From: Seison nebaliae
Lineage: Eukaryota > Rotifera > Pararotatoria > Seisonacea > Seisonidae
DNA length: 44,635 bases
Assembly (NCBI GenBank): GCA_023231475.1
Contig: JALJEE010002442.1
Coordinates: 1-44,635 of the forward strand
Direction of reading: 5' to 3'
The notes below the pieces were generated by a model that did not search any database, had not been told where the DNA came from, and saw only the letters and a program-made list of their open reading frames with translations. Both the position numbers and the translations under genes were made by a program. Positions 10,820-22,986 of this stretch are shown piece by piece; within the stretch, counting starts at the first letter, position 1; every line of letters begins with the position of its first letter.

Positions 10820-13800
10820 AAACAGATTTGAATGAATTTAATTTTGATACAAATAATAAAATGCATCATAACCGATCATCAATCACGTCGAGTGGAGAAA
10901 TGAGGAATAACTTCAGTTCATCACCACGCAAAGAAACTCAATCAAATGAAGATAACGATATGTATGAAAGTATTTCTCCAAGATCATTAACTCACCGTCC
11001 ATTAGAAGTCGTACGATCGCGTAGTGAGGAATCCCACCATTCATCGAAGTATTTTAATGAGAATTCGGAAGAAAGCAATTTGGTTATCGATACAAAGAAA
11101 CTACATTTGAGTTCACCCACTCTCCCATCGGAATATGGAAACTATTTATCTCCCGTTAACGTAATATCCACACCACGATTAAATGTGACGGCCCATCGTC
11201 AAGATATTGAAGAATTCGAAACGCAGGTTCACTATAATTCTTCCGGATTCACTTTCATTTGCTTCCTCACTCATTCCATTCACTAACGTTGTCATAGTGA
11301 GAAATTAGCTGAAATAAATTTCTTACGAAGAATAAGAAGAAATAAACTTTCTCTCACAAGAATACTTCTCACTTGACATTATTAACTTTTATATGTTAAT
11401 AGTTTTGATGGTGATTGGTAAAAATTATATATATATCATACGTACTACGTTATTTGGAGTGAAACTAATTGTAAATTATCATAATATTTAGTTTTTCAGT
11501 ATTATAAATTAGAAGTAACATGAAATTGTTTGATGGTTTTTCTTCCCCTCAGAATTTCTTTCATATTCAACAAATGAATAAATTGTTGGAGCAAGAAGTT
11601 GAATTCCTTCGAAATGAAAATGAAACGGCCAAATGTAATGCGAATTCGAGACAAGATACCATCAACGTATTGAGAGAACATCTTGATAATAATAATAAGC
11701 AAGTTCGAATTTCAATTAGTCAATCAAAATTTCTTATCATTCATTTAACAATTTATCTATTAATCATTTAATGATTAAGTATTCGATAATCGAACGAGAA
11801 AATGAACAATTTCGTATCGATAAATCTGAATTAGAGACAACAATCCTTCAAGTTGAAACTTTCGTTTACTTAATGAACAATTCGAATTATTTTTCCAGTA
11901 TCAAGGAGATTTTGAAAAAATGAAATTGAATTTCCTCCACGACCACGGCAAATTAAAGGATGATAATGACAATTTGAGGAAGGTGTTAATCGAATGGAAA
12001 ACGAAGAATGAAATGCAACAACAAATTCATCAAGAAGATGAAAATAAATTTCAAGAATTGAAAGAATTTTATGATACTAAAGTTCCATCTCCATTTTCTC
12101 CATAAAAATTTTTAAAATTTTCAATCAACCAAGTTAAAGGAATGTGAACGAGCAATACAGGAGGAAGCTGGAATAAATGAAGAGAAATGTCGAGAATTAT
12201 GTGAACAGATACGAGAATTAGAATTTGATATTCGGAACAAAAGTGAAAATATGGAGAATTTAAGAAATGAAGTTGCCGATTCTTTGTGATGAAGATGTTG
12301 TAAAATTTCATTTCGTAGTTATTTGAACGAACAACCGAATATAATGTGTTGAAGAAGGACCATGACAGACAATGTACTAATTTGACAAAATCCGTGGAAG
12401 ATATGCGTGAAATGGATCGAATAACGAAATTGTCATATGAGAAAGATAGAAAAGAAATTGAGGAATTGAAATATGAAGTTAAATTTTCATTTACTTTCGC
12501 TTCACTGCTAAATCTAATGGTTGTTCACTCATTCAGTTACGACATTATACTGACACCTTGGACAGGAAGAATGAAGAATTTGATGATTTACTCCACCGCC
12601 ATAATGATTTGATAGAAATCGTAATTTTTTTTAATTTCGTAATTACTTAAGTTTTATAAATCATTTTGAAAGGAGAAGAAAGGGAAAGATGATTTGAAGA
12701 AATTAGAAGTTTTATATTGTCATCATTTCTCAAATTGTCTAATAAGATTTAGTCGGAATATTCATCATATCATTCGAAAATGCAAGAAACCAGTGATCGA
12801 TTACATGACAAAATTGGAGAGTTGAATAATGTGCATGGTGAAGACACACGTCGATTCGCTCAATTAGAAAGAGAGATGAACGAAAATGTTATTTCATTTG
12901 GAAAATAATGAGGAAAAGATTCATAAAAACATTTTGTCTTCTCTTTCGAATATTTTAGAAAGGAGAATTGAAGAGAATCATCGATGAACTGAAACAATCA
13001 CATGAAGAAAACGAGAATTTATTAAAAGTCGAATGTCTCGAATTAAATAAACAGGTTTAAACGAATTCTGTAATTGAATCTCTCATAAAATTCACTAGAA
13101 TGATTCATTACCCAAAATTTTAGTTTTTGGTACTAAAATTTATAGTTTTATTTTTTTCCCGTTTCTCTCATCAAGTGATTACATCACACGATATTATTGA
13201 ATTGAATTGTCATGTAAATGAATAAGAGAATTTCTATTCTTATTTTTTTTTTTTAAATTTTCTTTTTTTTTCCTATTCTCTTCTTTTTTCCGGAGTTAAT
13301 AACAGTTCTTTTCTTTGATAGTTAGAAGAAATGACGAACGAGAAAGACGAATGTAAACGGCAGTTAACGACATGTTCACAATCCGTTACCTTCCTCCAAG
13401 AAACGTTGGAATCGAATGTTAGAATTATAATTTCCTTTTTCGTGAAATTTTTTTCGTAGCAAATCGATTACGAAGAAAAGATTTCATTGAAATCGGAAGA
13501 ATTTAATGATTTAGAAAAGAAATATTGTTTGATGGAGGAAGAAGTTTATATTTATTTTCATAATGTTTAAATTGACGGAAATCTCATTGATGATTTTTAG
13601 CATGCGAATGAGATAATGAAAGCGAGGAAGGAATTGATCGATCTATTTCAAACATCGGATGATAATTTGAATGAATATCGACATCAATTGGAGAATAAAA
13701 CGAATCAATTCATCCAAGATCAGAATGAGAATAAAAAGAAAATGGAAGAATTGAAGAAGGAATATAAAAGTGAAATTGAGAAGTCGCATGGACAGAATGA

Positions 13801-16800
13801 GGATTTACGCAATTTAGTTGCACAATTACAATCGGAAAATTCTTCATTACAACGAGATGTTCAACAGAAGAAATCTCATTTAGAATTACTGCAATTCGAC
13901 TTAGAAACTCAGAAGGATAAGATGATGGAAGCTCAATCGGAAAAACGATTAATTTTACAGAATCGTGATGATATTGAATCGGAAAGGAATCGTCGAATTA
14001 GTCAACAGAATGAGGAGATGCAAGAACAAATTAGAAAGTTGTGTATCGATTTGGATCGTTCGAATGAAGCGATTAATGCTAAAGAGAAGGAGATGGGAAA
14101 AGAATTGAATCGAATGAACGAAACATTTCGACTGGAAAAAGAAGGATTATTGCGAGAGAGTAGTAATCATATCGATTTGTTGAAATATAATCATTCGACA
14201 CAAATGAAAGCGATATGTGATAAATGTGAACGATTGGAAAATGAAATGAAATTATTGCAAGAAAGAAATAAGAATTTGGAGATTGAGAAGAATTTGGAGA
14301 CCAAAGAGAAGGAACTTTATCATCAGAATTTGGCTGATCTGAAATATAATTTAACGAGAACTGAAGAAGAAGTGGATGAATTGAAGAAAATGATACATTC
14401 GAATGAGAAGGAGATGTTGTTACAAAAGAAAGATTTTGATGAGCATTTCATTCATCAAAACGAAGCAAATAATCTACTTCAAAATAATTATCGTAAAGAT
14501 AAACGAAAGTTTCTTTCGCGATCTAAATTGAAGAGAAAATAGTATATTAATTATTTTAATAAAAATTAGATATGAGGAAAACGAACATCAATTAAATGAA
14601 GAAATAGAACGACTGAGACGTCTCATCGACGATAAGAATGAAGAGAACGAATTGAAGAAATTGAATGAAGATAAACTGGAGAAATCATTGAATGAGGAAC
14701 GTAAGGAGAATAATGAATTGAAGAAGCAGATTAAATGTCTGAACGAACGCGTTAGTAGATGACCATCATTATCCATCAGATATTGATCAAATAATTGCTC
14801 ATACTAAATTGTTTATGTATTTTATCATTTCAATAATCTCTTACGATTTCTCTAGATTACTAACATCAACAATGAGAATGGAGAAACGATACGTGAAATA
14901 AACATTAAACATGACGATGAGGTTTGACAGTCTAGTTATGATCGATGAATTTCTTTCTTTATATTTAGAAAAATAAATTTTTCGATGATTTAAATCATCT
15001 GAGGCATGTGATGAAGGACAACGAAGATTATTCTATGAAATTATCGAAAGAAATCGAAGGAAAAAACAGACGATTGAATGATATGGAGTTGGAGAAGAAT
15101 CGATGTGAAATGGACAATCGATTATTAGAAGAGAAAATACAATCGATGAAATTAACCATAAAAAATTTGGAATCGGCAAATTCATTGAATCAGGATGAAA
15201 AGAAACAACTGATCAATAGTCAAATTGATACGAATAAACAAATGACAAAATTGACGGATGAATTGGCCCTTTTGCAAGAGGAAAAGAAAGATATTGAACG
15301 AAAGTTGTTCCAAATGGAAAATGAAACGGAAATGAAAATGCACAATTATCAATCAATGCAAAATCGTAATGACGAAAATATCAATCAATATGAAATCGAA
15401 CGGGAAAACTTGAATAAGATAATTAATAATCAATCATCTAATCTTTCACAATTGAAGGAAGAAATTGGATCACTCCGAACTCGATTGACTAATACTGAAA
15501 TTGAGTTGAATAGTTACGTCAATTCAAATCAATATTTACAGAAGAATGTGAATGATTTGAAAAAGAATAATCAAACAATGAATGAAAGGAATGGAGAGGA
15601 AATTCGACGTTTATTAGATGAAATAAAAACTCTCAAATTTACTTGTGAAAAGAAAGAAAAACAAGATTTGATGACTAAGAATAAGTTAGAAGAATATGAC
15701 TCGATTGTACTCGATATAAAAGAAGCGATGAAGAAGAAAGAGATTCTTCTAAAACAACAAATTTATAATATCAGAAAATTAAATCGAGATCGAGTAGATC
15801 TAGCTCAGAAAGTTCCTCTCAAAATTTCTTTCCAAATTTTAAATATTTTTATTTCAGAATCGTGAATTGGAACAAATCATCAATAATCTAAAAGATGAAG
15901 TAATAACATCTCAAAGTAAAATAAAAAGATTAAACGATGAAATCGCACTCCACAGAAAAGATGTTGAAACTTTATTTCACACATTACAAACTTCACATTA
16001 ACTTTATTTTAATACTCTCCTTAGAAATGTCAAGTAACTGAAAAATATAAGAAACTACAACAAATTACGAAAAGCGAACGAACAGTCAATGAAGCACAAG
16101 TTCGTGATATTGATTTATTGTCTTCAGAAATCACGGCATTAAAACAAACGTTAGACGAAGCAACTAGAGACGTTAGTTGAGATTTATAAGAAATCTAGGA
16201 TTTAATGATAATTGAAGATTAATGATAAGAATGTGTTGAATCAAAATTTAAAGAAATCCTTATTCAACACTCAACAACAAATAATGAAAAATAATCAATG
16301 TGGACAATTATCCGGTTTTTCTATCGATAAAGAAAATGGTAAGAAACGTTCAGACCATCATCATTTAAGTTGGAAAGTAGCGGAGAATATTTATAAGGAA
16401 TTGAATGCATCCATATCACATTTGATCAAGATTGTTCGAACGGACGGGTTATATTGTTCATAAAATTTATTCAAATTTTAATTTTTTCTTTTATATTTTT
16501 TCAGAAACGTTGGAGATTATCGGGCTAGATTACTTAATCAAATCATGTTTGTTAGGAGTCAAATTAAAGAATTTATGCATATTCTACGAGATGATGGTGT
16601 CAGTCCAAGAAAATCTTCATTAACTCAAGATATCGGTTCTCGTCATATGATAATGGTTAATGTTTTGGAGATAATGGAATTATTTTATTATTTTAACTTT
16701 TAGCAAACAAATAATGATCGGAATAAGGGTTTGATACCTCATTTTCGATATGAATCCATCATACCGGCCGTGGTAGCTCAAAACGGACCAAGGCAAAGAA

Positions 16801-16832
16801 GAAGACAAACGTCACAACCAGCACAAAAATAA
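10820..16832 (+). CDS. Very large coiled-coil protein, centrosome/cilium-like composition
   Basis: Many exons run through this 6-kb span. The largest are within 10820-11225, 13616-14540 and 15008-15810; the last ends at a TAA at 16830-16832. The N-terminal 130 residues are Ser/Asn/His-rich and disordered. They are followed by more than 1000 residues of nearly continuous heptad-rich coiled coil (Glu, Lys, Gln, Asn, Leu). The last exons are different: a basic segment with RARLLNQ and ILRDDGVSPRKSS, then an Arg/Gln-rich tail ending QTSQPAQK. The first exon starts at an acceptor, so the true start codon is probably upstream; the first in-frame ATG is at 10861. Introns are mostly 45-80 nt and their exact borders are not all resolved. 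The composition recalls large centrosomal or ciliary-rootlet proteins such as CEP135, rootletin or TSGA10, but no diagnostic domain allows a name. Confidence 0.7.
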
Positions 16833-17264
16833 ACTAATCTTGGCATTTGTATATAATCTGTATTATAATCTCCGATATAATTTATGTTCAGTAGATCAGT
16901 ATTCAATTTATTATTATTCGTAAAAATTGTTAATGATTATAAATAATACGAATTTTTTTAAAATTCGTCCAGAAATATTTTTTCTTTTAATTTTTATTAT
17001 CAAATAAAAGTTTACGAAATTCCCTTTAATTTATGATATCTATAGACATAGATATATCTAAACATAAAGATATCTATTAGGATAGATACTTCTCTCACTT
17101 GATCCGTCTCTCAGTTCCTTCTTTTCTCTCATTGGGAACGGGAAACTTCGGTTGGAGAGGAAAAGCGATTATAAATATTTTTTCTTTCAATTTCCCAAAG
17201 TTTCATACCAGAAATTTTCGAATTTTAATTGAATGTCATCTTTGTCCAAGAAACTTAGCTATTA
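16833..17264. other. AT-rich intergenic stretch
   Basis: This follows the stop of the large coiled-coil gene. It contains AATAAA-like sequences and, near 17035-17095, a cluster of GATATCTA/TAGATATC-like words. No gene is visible. The LINE-like remnant begins near its right end. Confidence 0.4.
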
Positions 17265-17915
17265 TTGTTATCATTGAACCTCTTTCCGCCGGCAATCGAT
17301 ATTTCCATATCTGTTAAGATAAATGAATTTGTGAATCTCTTTAAATCATCAATTTTCGCTTCCTCAATTGTAACATCTTTCGATTCGTCAGTGTCGATGA
17401 ATTTCCATCATTCTTATGTTGAGGTTACATTGAATGAGTTACGTGCTGCTTTGTCCAAGATAAATAATCTTTTTTCTTTCTCAATCGCCAATCATTCATT
17501 TCCAGCTCTTTATAGTTATGCAGATGATATGGTAATTTGTGCAAATAAATTTAGACAATGCTTATCCATCATCCGATTAGTAAATTTACGATTATTTGAG
17601 AGATGTATATTGTGCAACGAATCGAAATCAAAAATTCTCACCAACAGAGAAAGTTCTGACTTCTATCAAAAAAAATCGAAATTTGTCAGATTACTTTTGA
17701 ATAATATATATACTCCAAATTTAAACGACTTCATAAAACAGTATATTATTAGTAGTATCATCAATAATTCTTCAAAGGAGTTATGTTTTTTTCTGATTAA
17801 TTTGACCCGTGGAGATTCGCTTTATTATTTAAACTTTGAATTTTCATTAAGTACGATCGTACAACAGTTTTTTAATTATTATAATAATTACAAAAAAATT
17901 TTAAAGTTCTATTGA
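17265..17915 (+). mobile_element. LINE-type reverse transcriptase remnant
   Basis: An open frame of about 216 residues contains VTLNELRAALSKINN, which resembles the segment ahead of the RT palm in non-LTR elements (Leu-rich helix before the usual KAPGPDG). About 35 residues later it has SYADDMVI, the catalytic YADD box typical of LINE reverse transcriptases. The usual 80-100 residues between these two landmarks are missing, so this is an internally deleted copy. No endonuclease, target-site duplication or poly-A tail can be recognised. The downstream residues lack clear RT domains. It is an old, dead fragment lying between two host genes. Confidence 0.6.
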
Positions 17916-18685
17916 TTTAGAGCTTTACTTCAACCAAAATAGTCCACTGAGAAGACTTAGATTGAGCCTTTCGAATTTTTCAAATTTTCTTTCCTAATAA
18001 ATATTCTTAAAAAGTTAATATTTTCCACATTTCCTGCATTACGATTCATAATTTACGAATTACATTTTGTTGAATGTTTTCCATGTTTTTTTAGAATTTG
18101 TAATTTAATTTATTTCATGGACCTTCGGAAAGTAAATTACAATTTTCCATTAGATTCTCAATTCACTGATGTCTTAACTTTGTATAATTGTTATTTGTTA
18201 TTGTTTGAAACATAGAAACGCTCCGATCGAAGGAGTTTAGAGGGAAAACGAGTTTAGATTTGACAATATGATATGAAAAAATAATCCTGATCAATAATCG
18301 ATAATATGCATTAGAATAATAAATTTGAAAGAAGTTATTTAAGAGATAATCAATCAATATTGAATGTTTGTACATAATTAAACATTAATTGGACATTGAA
18401 ATAGAATATAGAGCTAGTTTTTATGCAACTTTGCTCTTCTTAAAGTTAGAATCGATATGACATGTGATTTTTGATATAGGAATTTGAATTATCTTGATAA
18501 AGCTGAAATTATTGAATGACTACATGTTTGCAACTTTGAACAAACGGAAACTACTTTTCCTAAAGTTTGTTACGTAATGTCATGGACTGAACTATCTTAA
18601 ATAAGATTAATATCAAATTAAAATTCATAAGAAAAAATAAAATAGTCTTTCAAAAAGACTCCTATTGAAATGTTGCTTAGTCAAA
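17916..18685. other. AT-rich stretch, no gene seen
   Basis: It lies between the LINE remnant and the Thr-rich membrane protein gene. There is no ORF with coding character on either strand. It presumably includes the promoter of the gene that begins at 18686. Confidence 0.4.
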
Positions 18686-19708
18686 ATGACCACGTTAAGT
18701 TAGCGGTTATCTTGTATATGATAAATTTCATATTAAAATGACTAAATCTTTATAAAGATTTCTGGACAGGAAGAAAAAACCGCAGGCAGCCGGAAAGGTT
18801 AAAATTGTCGTGTTTGTTATATTTATTATAACAAGTATTGCTGGAGGAATTGGAGGAACCAGTTAATATTAGTTAAGATCTTGTGAACATTATAATTTTG
18901 AGCAGGTGGTGGAGGATCAAGTTCCAACGAAAATAACAATGATGTTGCTATTGTTGCTATTGTTGCCAATGTTTAGTTTTTTTTCTCGTTTTAATTTATT
19001 TTCGTCGTTCGTTAGCCACCTGATAGTGATACATCCTATTACACTGGTACACCTTACAACCTAGGGAGCAAATCGACCTCATCATCACACCTGGAATCCT
19101 TGGCCACAGCTACTATTCCACCATCAAGCACAAGCACGACTTCTCAATGGGATAATGAATTGGAGGAAACGACTACGGGAAAAGAGTCAAAATCTACTTC
19201 AGAAAAGCCCCAAGGAACTACCATGGGATTGAAAACGGAAACTACCACGAAATTTGTGTGGAGTACTACAAGTGAGCTCCGGTTGGAAACTACTACAGAT
19301 CCAAGAATTGAAACTATTACAGATTCAATAATACAAACTACTACAGATCCAATAATACAAACTACCACAGATATAACTTTCATTACCGAAGAAGTAACTG
19401 AAACAAGTCAAGTGTGGGGATCTAGTACAGATTCAGCGTTGGAAACGACCAGCTTCGAGGTTCAGGAATCTACTGAAGATCAAGCATGGGGATTTAGTAC
19501 AGATTCACAACTGGAGACAACCCCAGTGGAAGATCAGGAATCTAGTAATCAAAGGTGGGAATCTAGTACAGACTTGGGATTGGAAACAACAACTGATATC
19601 TATTTGGAATTTGCAACAATGAGTACATTTAAATGGTGGGAAACTACCAATGACGAAGATTGGGAATTTAACACAGATCAACAATGGGAATTTAGTACAG
19701 ATTCATAA
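18686..19708 (+). CDS. Thr/Ser-rich type II membrane (mucin-like) protein
   Basis: Exons 18686-18693, 18770-18861, 18906-18970 and 19016-19708 join to 858 nt, 285 residues. The first exon is only 8 nt (ATGACCAC). The protein opens with a basic cap (MTTKKKPQAAGKVK) and one hydrophobic helix (IVVFVIFIITSIAGGIGG). A Gly/Ser/Asn linker and a long Thr/Ser/Glu-rich tail follow. The tail has degenerate repeats: ETTTDP and IQTTTDP-like units first, then units built on Trp-x-x-STDS with LETT between. It ends WEFSTDS. The short cytoplasmic N-terminus and single helix suggest a type II surface protein with an O-glycosylatable stalk. No homologue is recognised. The repeats and lineage-specific look suggest a fast-evolving gene. 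It sits among transposon and repeat fragments. The exon joins are inferred but keep one frame throughout. Confidence 0.7.
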
Positions 19709-20341
19709 TGGTAAATTATTGCTGTGTGAAATTCTTACAAAAATAAATTTGATAAACCTATAGTCATACATGTATTTTATTAGTTTAATGTTGGTTTATA
19801 ATTAATAAATATTATTTTGATATTTGGTCAGCTGTGTGGAATTGCTGTCATTTATCCCAGGAGGGCCAAGAGAACTTAAAATTAATTTATCGAGAATAAA
19901 TCCTAATATATTGAGAATAAATTTTGATATATCGAAATTTTGATATAACCAAATTTATTCAAAATAAAACGGGATATACTCATAAAGATTTCTAAATTAT
20001 TTTATATTAATTTCGATTCATCTATGATATTGGAGGGTTTAATGAAACCTAATTTATTCAAATTAAAACTAGATATTTGAATGATAATATCTGATGATAA
20101 TTTGTTTATTAAACTTGATTTTAGAAATCAATGAAAAATTGCCAGTTAATGCGGTAAAAAAATTTTGGTAAAAAGTTTTTCGTAAATATTATAACTGTAA
20201 TAACCGTAATAATAACCCAGTAAATCGATTAATATATAATCCTAATATTGGGTTAATGTTTTCGATATGTTTATGGGGTTGAAGTTAAAGGTTAAGAATT
20301 TTTTGTCATGTAAGTGAACTTAAAAAGTTATGAAGCAAATT
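19709..20341. other. AT-rich stretch with short direct repeats
   Basis: Two similar segments, about 19943-19980 and 20042-20079, share an AATTTATTCAAA(A/T)TAAAAC core followed by GATAT. A set of ATATTGAGAATAAAT-like words lies near 19890-19930. No gene is visible. This may be degraded transposon or simple AT-rich DNA. Confidence 0.4.
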
Positions 20342-20617
20342 TTATCGGTTATGGACATTTAGCACCGTCATCGAATAACGCGAGGATCTCATTCCTAGTC
20401 TCTTAAATCGGCTCTTAATAATAACGAAGCAGGAAGTTCCTGCTTTAGAACTGTCCGTGATTCGTAATATTAACGGAAACGTTCCTCTGCTTTTCTCTCT
20501 GTAAGCTAATTGTAGGGAGCAAGCATAGAGAATCGATGAGTATCTGTTTAAGATGATCTTACGATTATTTTTGTCACTCCATTCGATATACAAATAGGAC
20601 GAAAGGATTCGACACAA
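20342..20617 (-). mobile_element. Possible LINE-derived fragment
   Basis: A 91-residue minus-strand frame is richer in GC than the surroundings. Its middle (LNRYSSILYACSLQLAYREKS) loosely resembles the conserved segment after the RT domain in Jockey/RTE-like LINEs, where AYR and a following Ser recur. There is no catalytic motif, so the call is weak. It also holds the perfect inverted repeat GCAGGAA-G-TTCCTGC at 20429-20443. It could instead be an exon of an unknown gene. Confidence 0.25.
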
Positions 20618-20990
20618 TTGTAATCTTTCTTATCAGGAACTTAGAGATGTAGGGATTGAACCACATCATCGAGGTTGTTCCAGTGCCATTACTGATCCAA
20701 ATACTTTGTAATTGATCCGAATTCTAATTCTTCGGTCATCACAGTTTCAGAACGAATATCTTGATTAGTTTTTTAGCGAATTCGATTTTTAAAAAGGTTT
20801 TTCTTCTACTTTCTATTTTAAATTCATTTCTTTTACTATTAATGCCTAATAATGTACATACAAGAAAATAATGGTGGATGTACTTCACACGTGCTAGGAA
20901 ACACCTATCGACCATTGGTCGATAAGATGAGAAATACGAAGAGTTCGATTTTATTTTTAAATTATAATAATAATAAACTAATAAACGGTA

Positions 20991-21157
20991 AAATTGGTGA
21001 GAAAACCGATGTCCACCACGTTAATCGAAAAAAATGAAGTTGATATAATTTATTTCAGGTAATAAATTATCGTCCATCTTCCTCAGTCCTGAGTCTTCTT
21101 TCTGTGGTGTGTCCAAATTTTCTATTAATTCTGAAATTCAGAATTATTATGTATTAT
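20991..21157. repeat. Dispersed repeat, copy 2 of 2
   Basis: This is the partner of 48-229. It shares the AAATTGGTGAGAAA opening, the central CAGTCCTGAGTCTTCTT core and the TCTATTAATTCTGAAATT end in the same order and orientation. Directly after it, on the minus strand, is a tRNA-like segment. Read on the minus strand, this copy therefore has a tRNA-like head followed by a unique body, which is the usual plan of a tRNA-derived SINE. Confidence 0.55.
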
Positions 21158-21159
21158 TG

Positions 21160-21212
21160 GAGAGACTACATTGAATTGGAAGTCCAACGCATTAACCAAT
21201 CGACCATCGTAA
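21160..21212 (-). pseudogene. tRNA-like fragment (SINE head candidate)
   Basis: Read on the minus strand it begins GTTACGATGGTCGATTGG and continues TTAATGCGTTGGACTTCCAA. This resembles a tRNA D-arm with a box A-like TGGTCGATTGG and an anticodon-arm-like hairpin. A proper T-arm (GGTTCGANTCC) is missing, so it is not a functional tRNA. Confidence 0.4.
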
Positions 21213-21764
21213 CGGTACACTGTGATTTCGTCAACCTTTACTTAAAATTTTTAACTTAAATCTTAATTTCGGTGATTTAATGATAAACTGTGGAATAACG
21301 TGCTATCAACTCGGAGAGATTACTCGAACTATTTTTCATCGCGATTGAGCCGGTAATCTTGCCAGTATTCTAGAGCTCTCTTTTGACTCTACAAAGACTC
21401 TCGAGATTAAACAAAGTTCCTGAGACAATTAATGGCTCGGACGTTTAGATGACAGATCGGAGAAAAATTAGAGATAGGAGAACGTGAACACAATCGAGTG
21501 ACACCCTATGATTTTGAGTATACGTATTCAATTTCAAACTGTGTTGAGATTGAGCACTATTTTGCGTATTCCTTTAATTTTCCCCAGTTATGATAATCAG
21601 TCATACTCTATAATCACTCTATAAAATAGAAAATAAAAGTTTATGGAATCTTCTTCGACACTTGATACCTAATTAAACCATCTGACTCTAACGACTTCAT
21701 TAAATCGCTATGAGTTAAACAATTTCGGAAACTTCAGAAAACATTTTTTTAATTCTGAAAAAAA
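21213..21764. other. Intergenic stretch, nothing recognised
   Basis: Moderately AT-rich DNA between the tRNA-like fragment and the secreted acidic protein gene. The part near 21340-21500 is less AT-rich, which is often the case for old repeats here. No ORF, tRNA or paired repeat was found in it. Confidence 0.35.
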
Positions 21765-22210
21765 ATGTTGAAATTTCAATATTTCTTCATATTTCTCCTC
21801 TCAACTTATTTCATTTCGTCCGTCTCTACTCGTCATGTTATTTCTTCGTTTTATCTAAATATACTCAACTGTTCATTTAGTTTCACCGTCATGATTCGCG
21901 ATTATTAAATACAAATGGTATTTTGGATGATTTAGATGAAGAAAAAGAGGAATATGATTCAGAAGAAGAATATGATGCTGAAGAAGTTGAATTGAAGGAA
22001 GAAAAAGATGAACAAGAAAAGGAAGAAGAGAAAGAAGATGATGAAGATAATCCAAATGAGATTATTATTATTGAAAACGATAAGAATTACGATGATGGAT
22101 ATGGTAATTATGGACGAAATCGAAATTCAGATAATTATCCGATGATGTGGTCCCAACAACCAAATCATAATTCTTATGTTATTCTGGTTCTTTTCTTATT
22201 ATTCAATTAA
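21765..22210 (+). CDS. Small secreted, Glu-rich acidic protein
   Basis: Exon 1 (21765-21836) encodes a clear signal peptide (MLKFQYFFIFLLSTYFISSV). A 44-nt intron (21837-21880) follows, and exon 2 runs 21881-22210. The joined product is about 133 residues. After the signal comes a strongly acidic Glu/Asp/Lys stretch (residues about 35-75) and a Tyr/Gly/Asn-rich part. It ends with a short hydrophobic tail (VILVLFLLFN) that could be a GPI-attachment signal or membrane end. No cysteine is seen in the mature part. I do not recognise a family. Possible roles include an extracellular matrix or surface component. The gene model rests on the signal peptide and the in-frame join. Confidence 0.65.
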
Positions 22211-22986
22211 AATTGATTAATATTAATTACAAATTGATTATAGATGCGGCGACATTCAACTTTTCGATAAATGGTAATTCAAAGTTGAGAAATTATAATA
22301 TGAGTATTTAATTAAGATTATCAATTGTTCGAAAGAAGTAAATATATTATATTTAAGAAGGTATAATTTATTCATTCTCGAAATTAAATGATTGATAAGA
22401 AAAGGAGACATAGAAGGCTGTTCTGGTTTTAATGATAGAAAAGAATGAAAAAATAATTCAATTTCTATTTGCATGTGTTCGAGGGATTATTTATAAATAT
22501 ATCGGAGGCAGATAATCGAATTATTAATGAAGTTTTCAATTGTGAATGAGATCTTCCTTTTGTGAATTAACAAATTATTGTTATTATTGTCGAATGTCAT
22601 TGTTTTGAAAGAAAAGAATCGACCTACTAAAACAGGATAATTTAATTCGACATATCTTTAAGAGAAATATAGTTGAATGATTCGAAATTAATTTGAATTT
22701 ATTGATTATTATGATAAATGTGCTCGTCATCACCAAATGAGTAATGATGATTCATTCCATAAATAATTTTCAATTAGTTTCATTCATTTAATTGAAATGC
22801 GTGTTCATGCAAGTAGGAAATGAAATGGTCCAATATATATGATTACTATTTATACATGTGATATATGGAAATATCTACGAATGTATAGAAATATCAAACG
22901 TGAAAATTTATTGAGATTACTAGAAAGACAAAAGAGAAAATTATTTCATTATTCAATTAATTAATTGGTGAAGGAAAAGAAAAGTC
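22211..22986. other. AT-rich intergenic stretch
   Basis: It lies between the 3' ends of the secreted acidic protein gene (+) and the DUSP gene (-), so it mainly holds two 3' untranslated regions. No gene is visible. Confidence 0.4.

Noticed and set aside
10832-10834. ATG at 10832 as start of the large coiled-coil gene
   Set aside because: It is out of frame with the long exon; the frame continues upstream to an acceptor, so the start is elsewhere.
17265-17915. LTR retrotransposon origin of the YADD fragment
   Set aside because: The YADD box and the helix ahead of it are LINE-like; no protease, RNase H, integrase or terminal repeats are seen.
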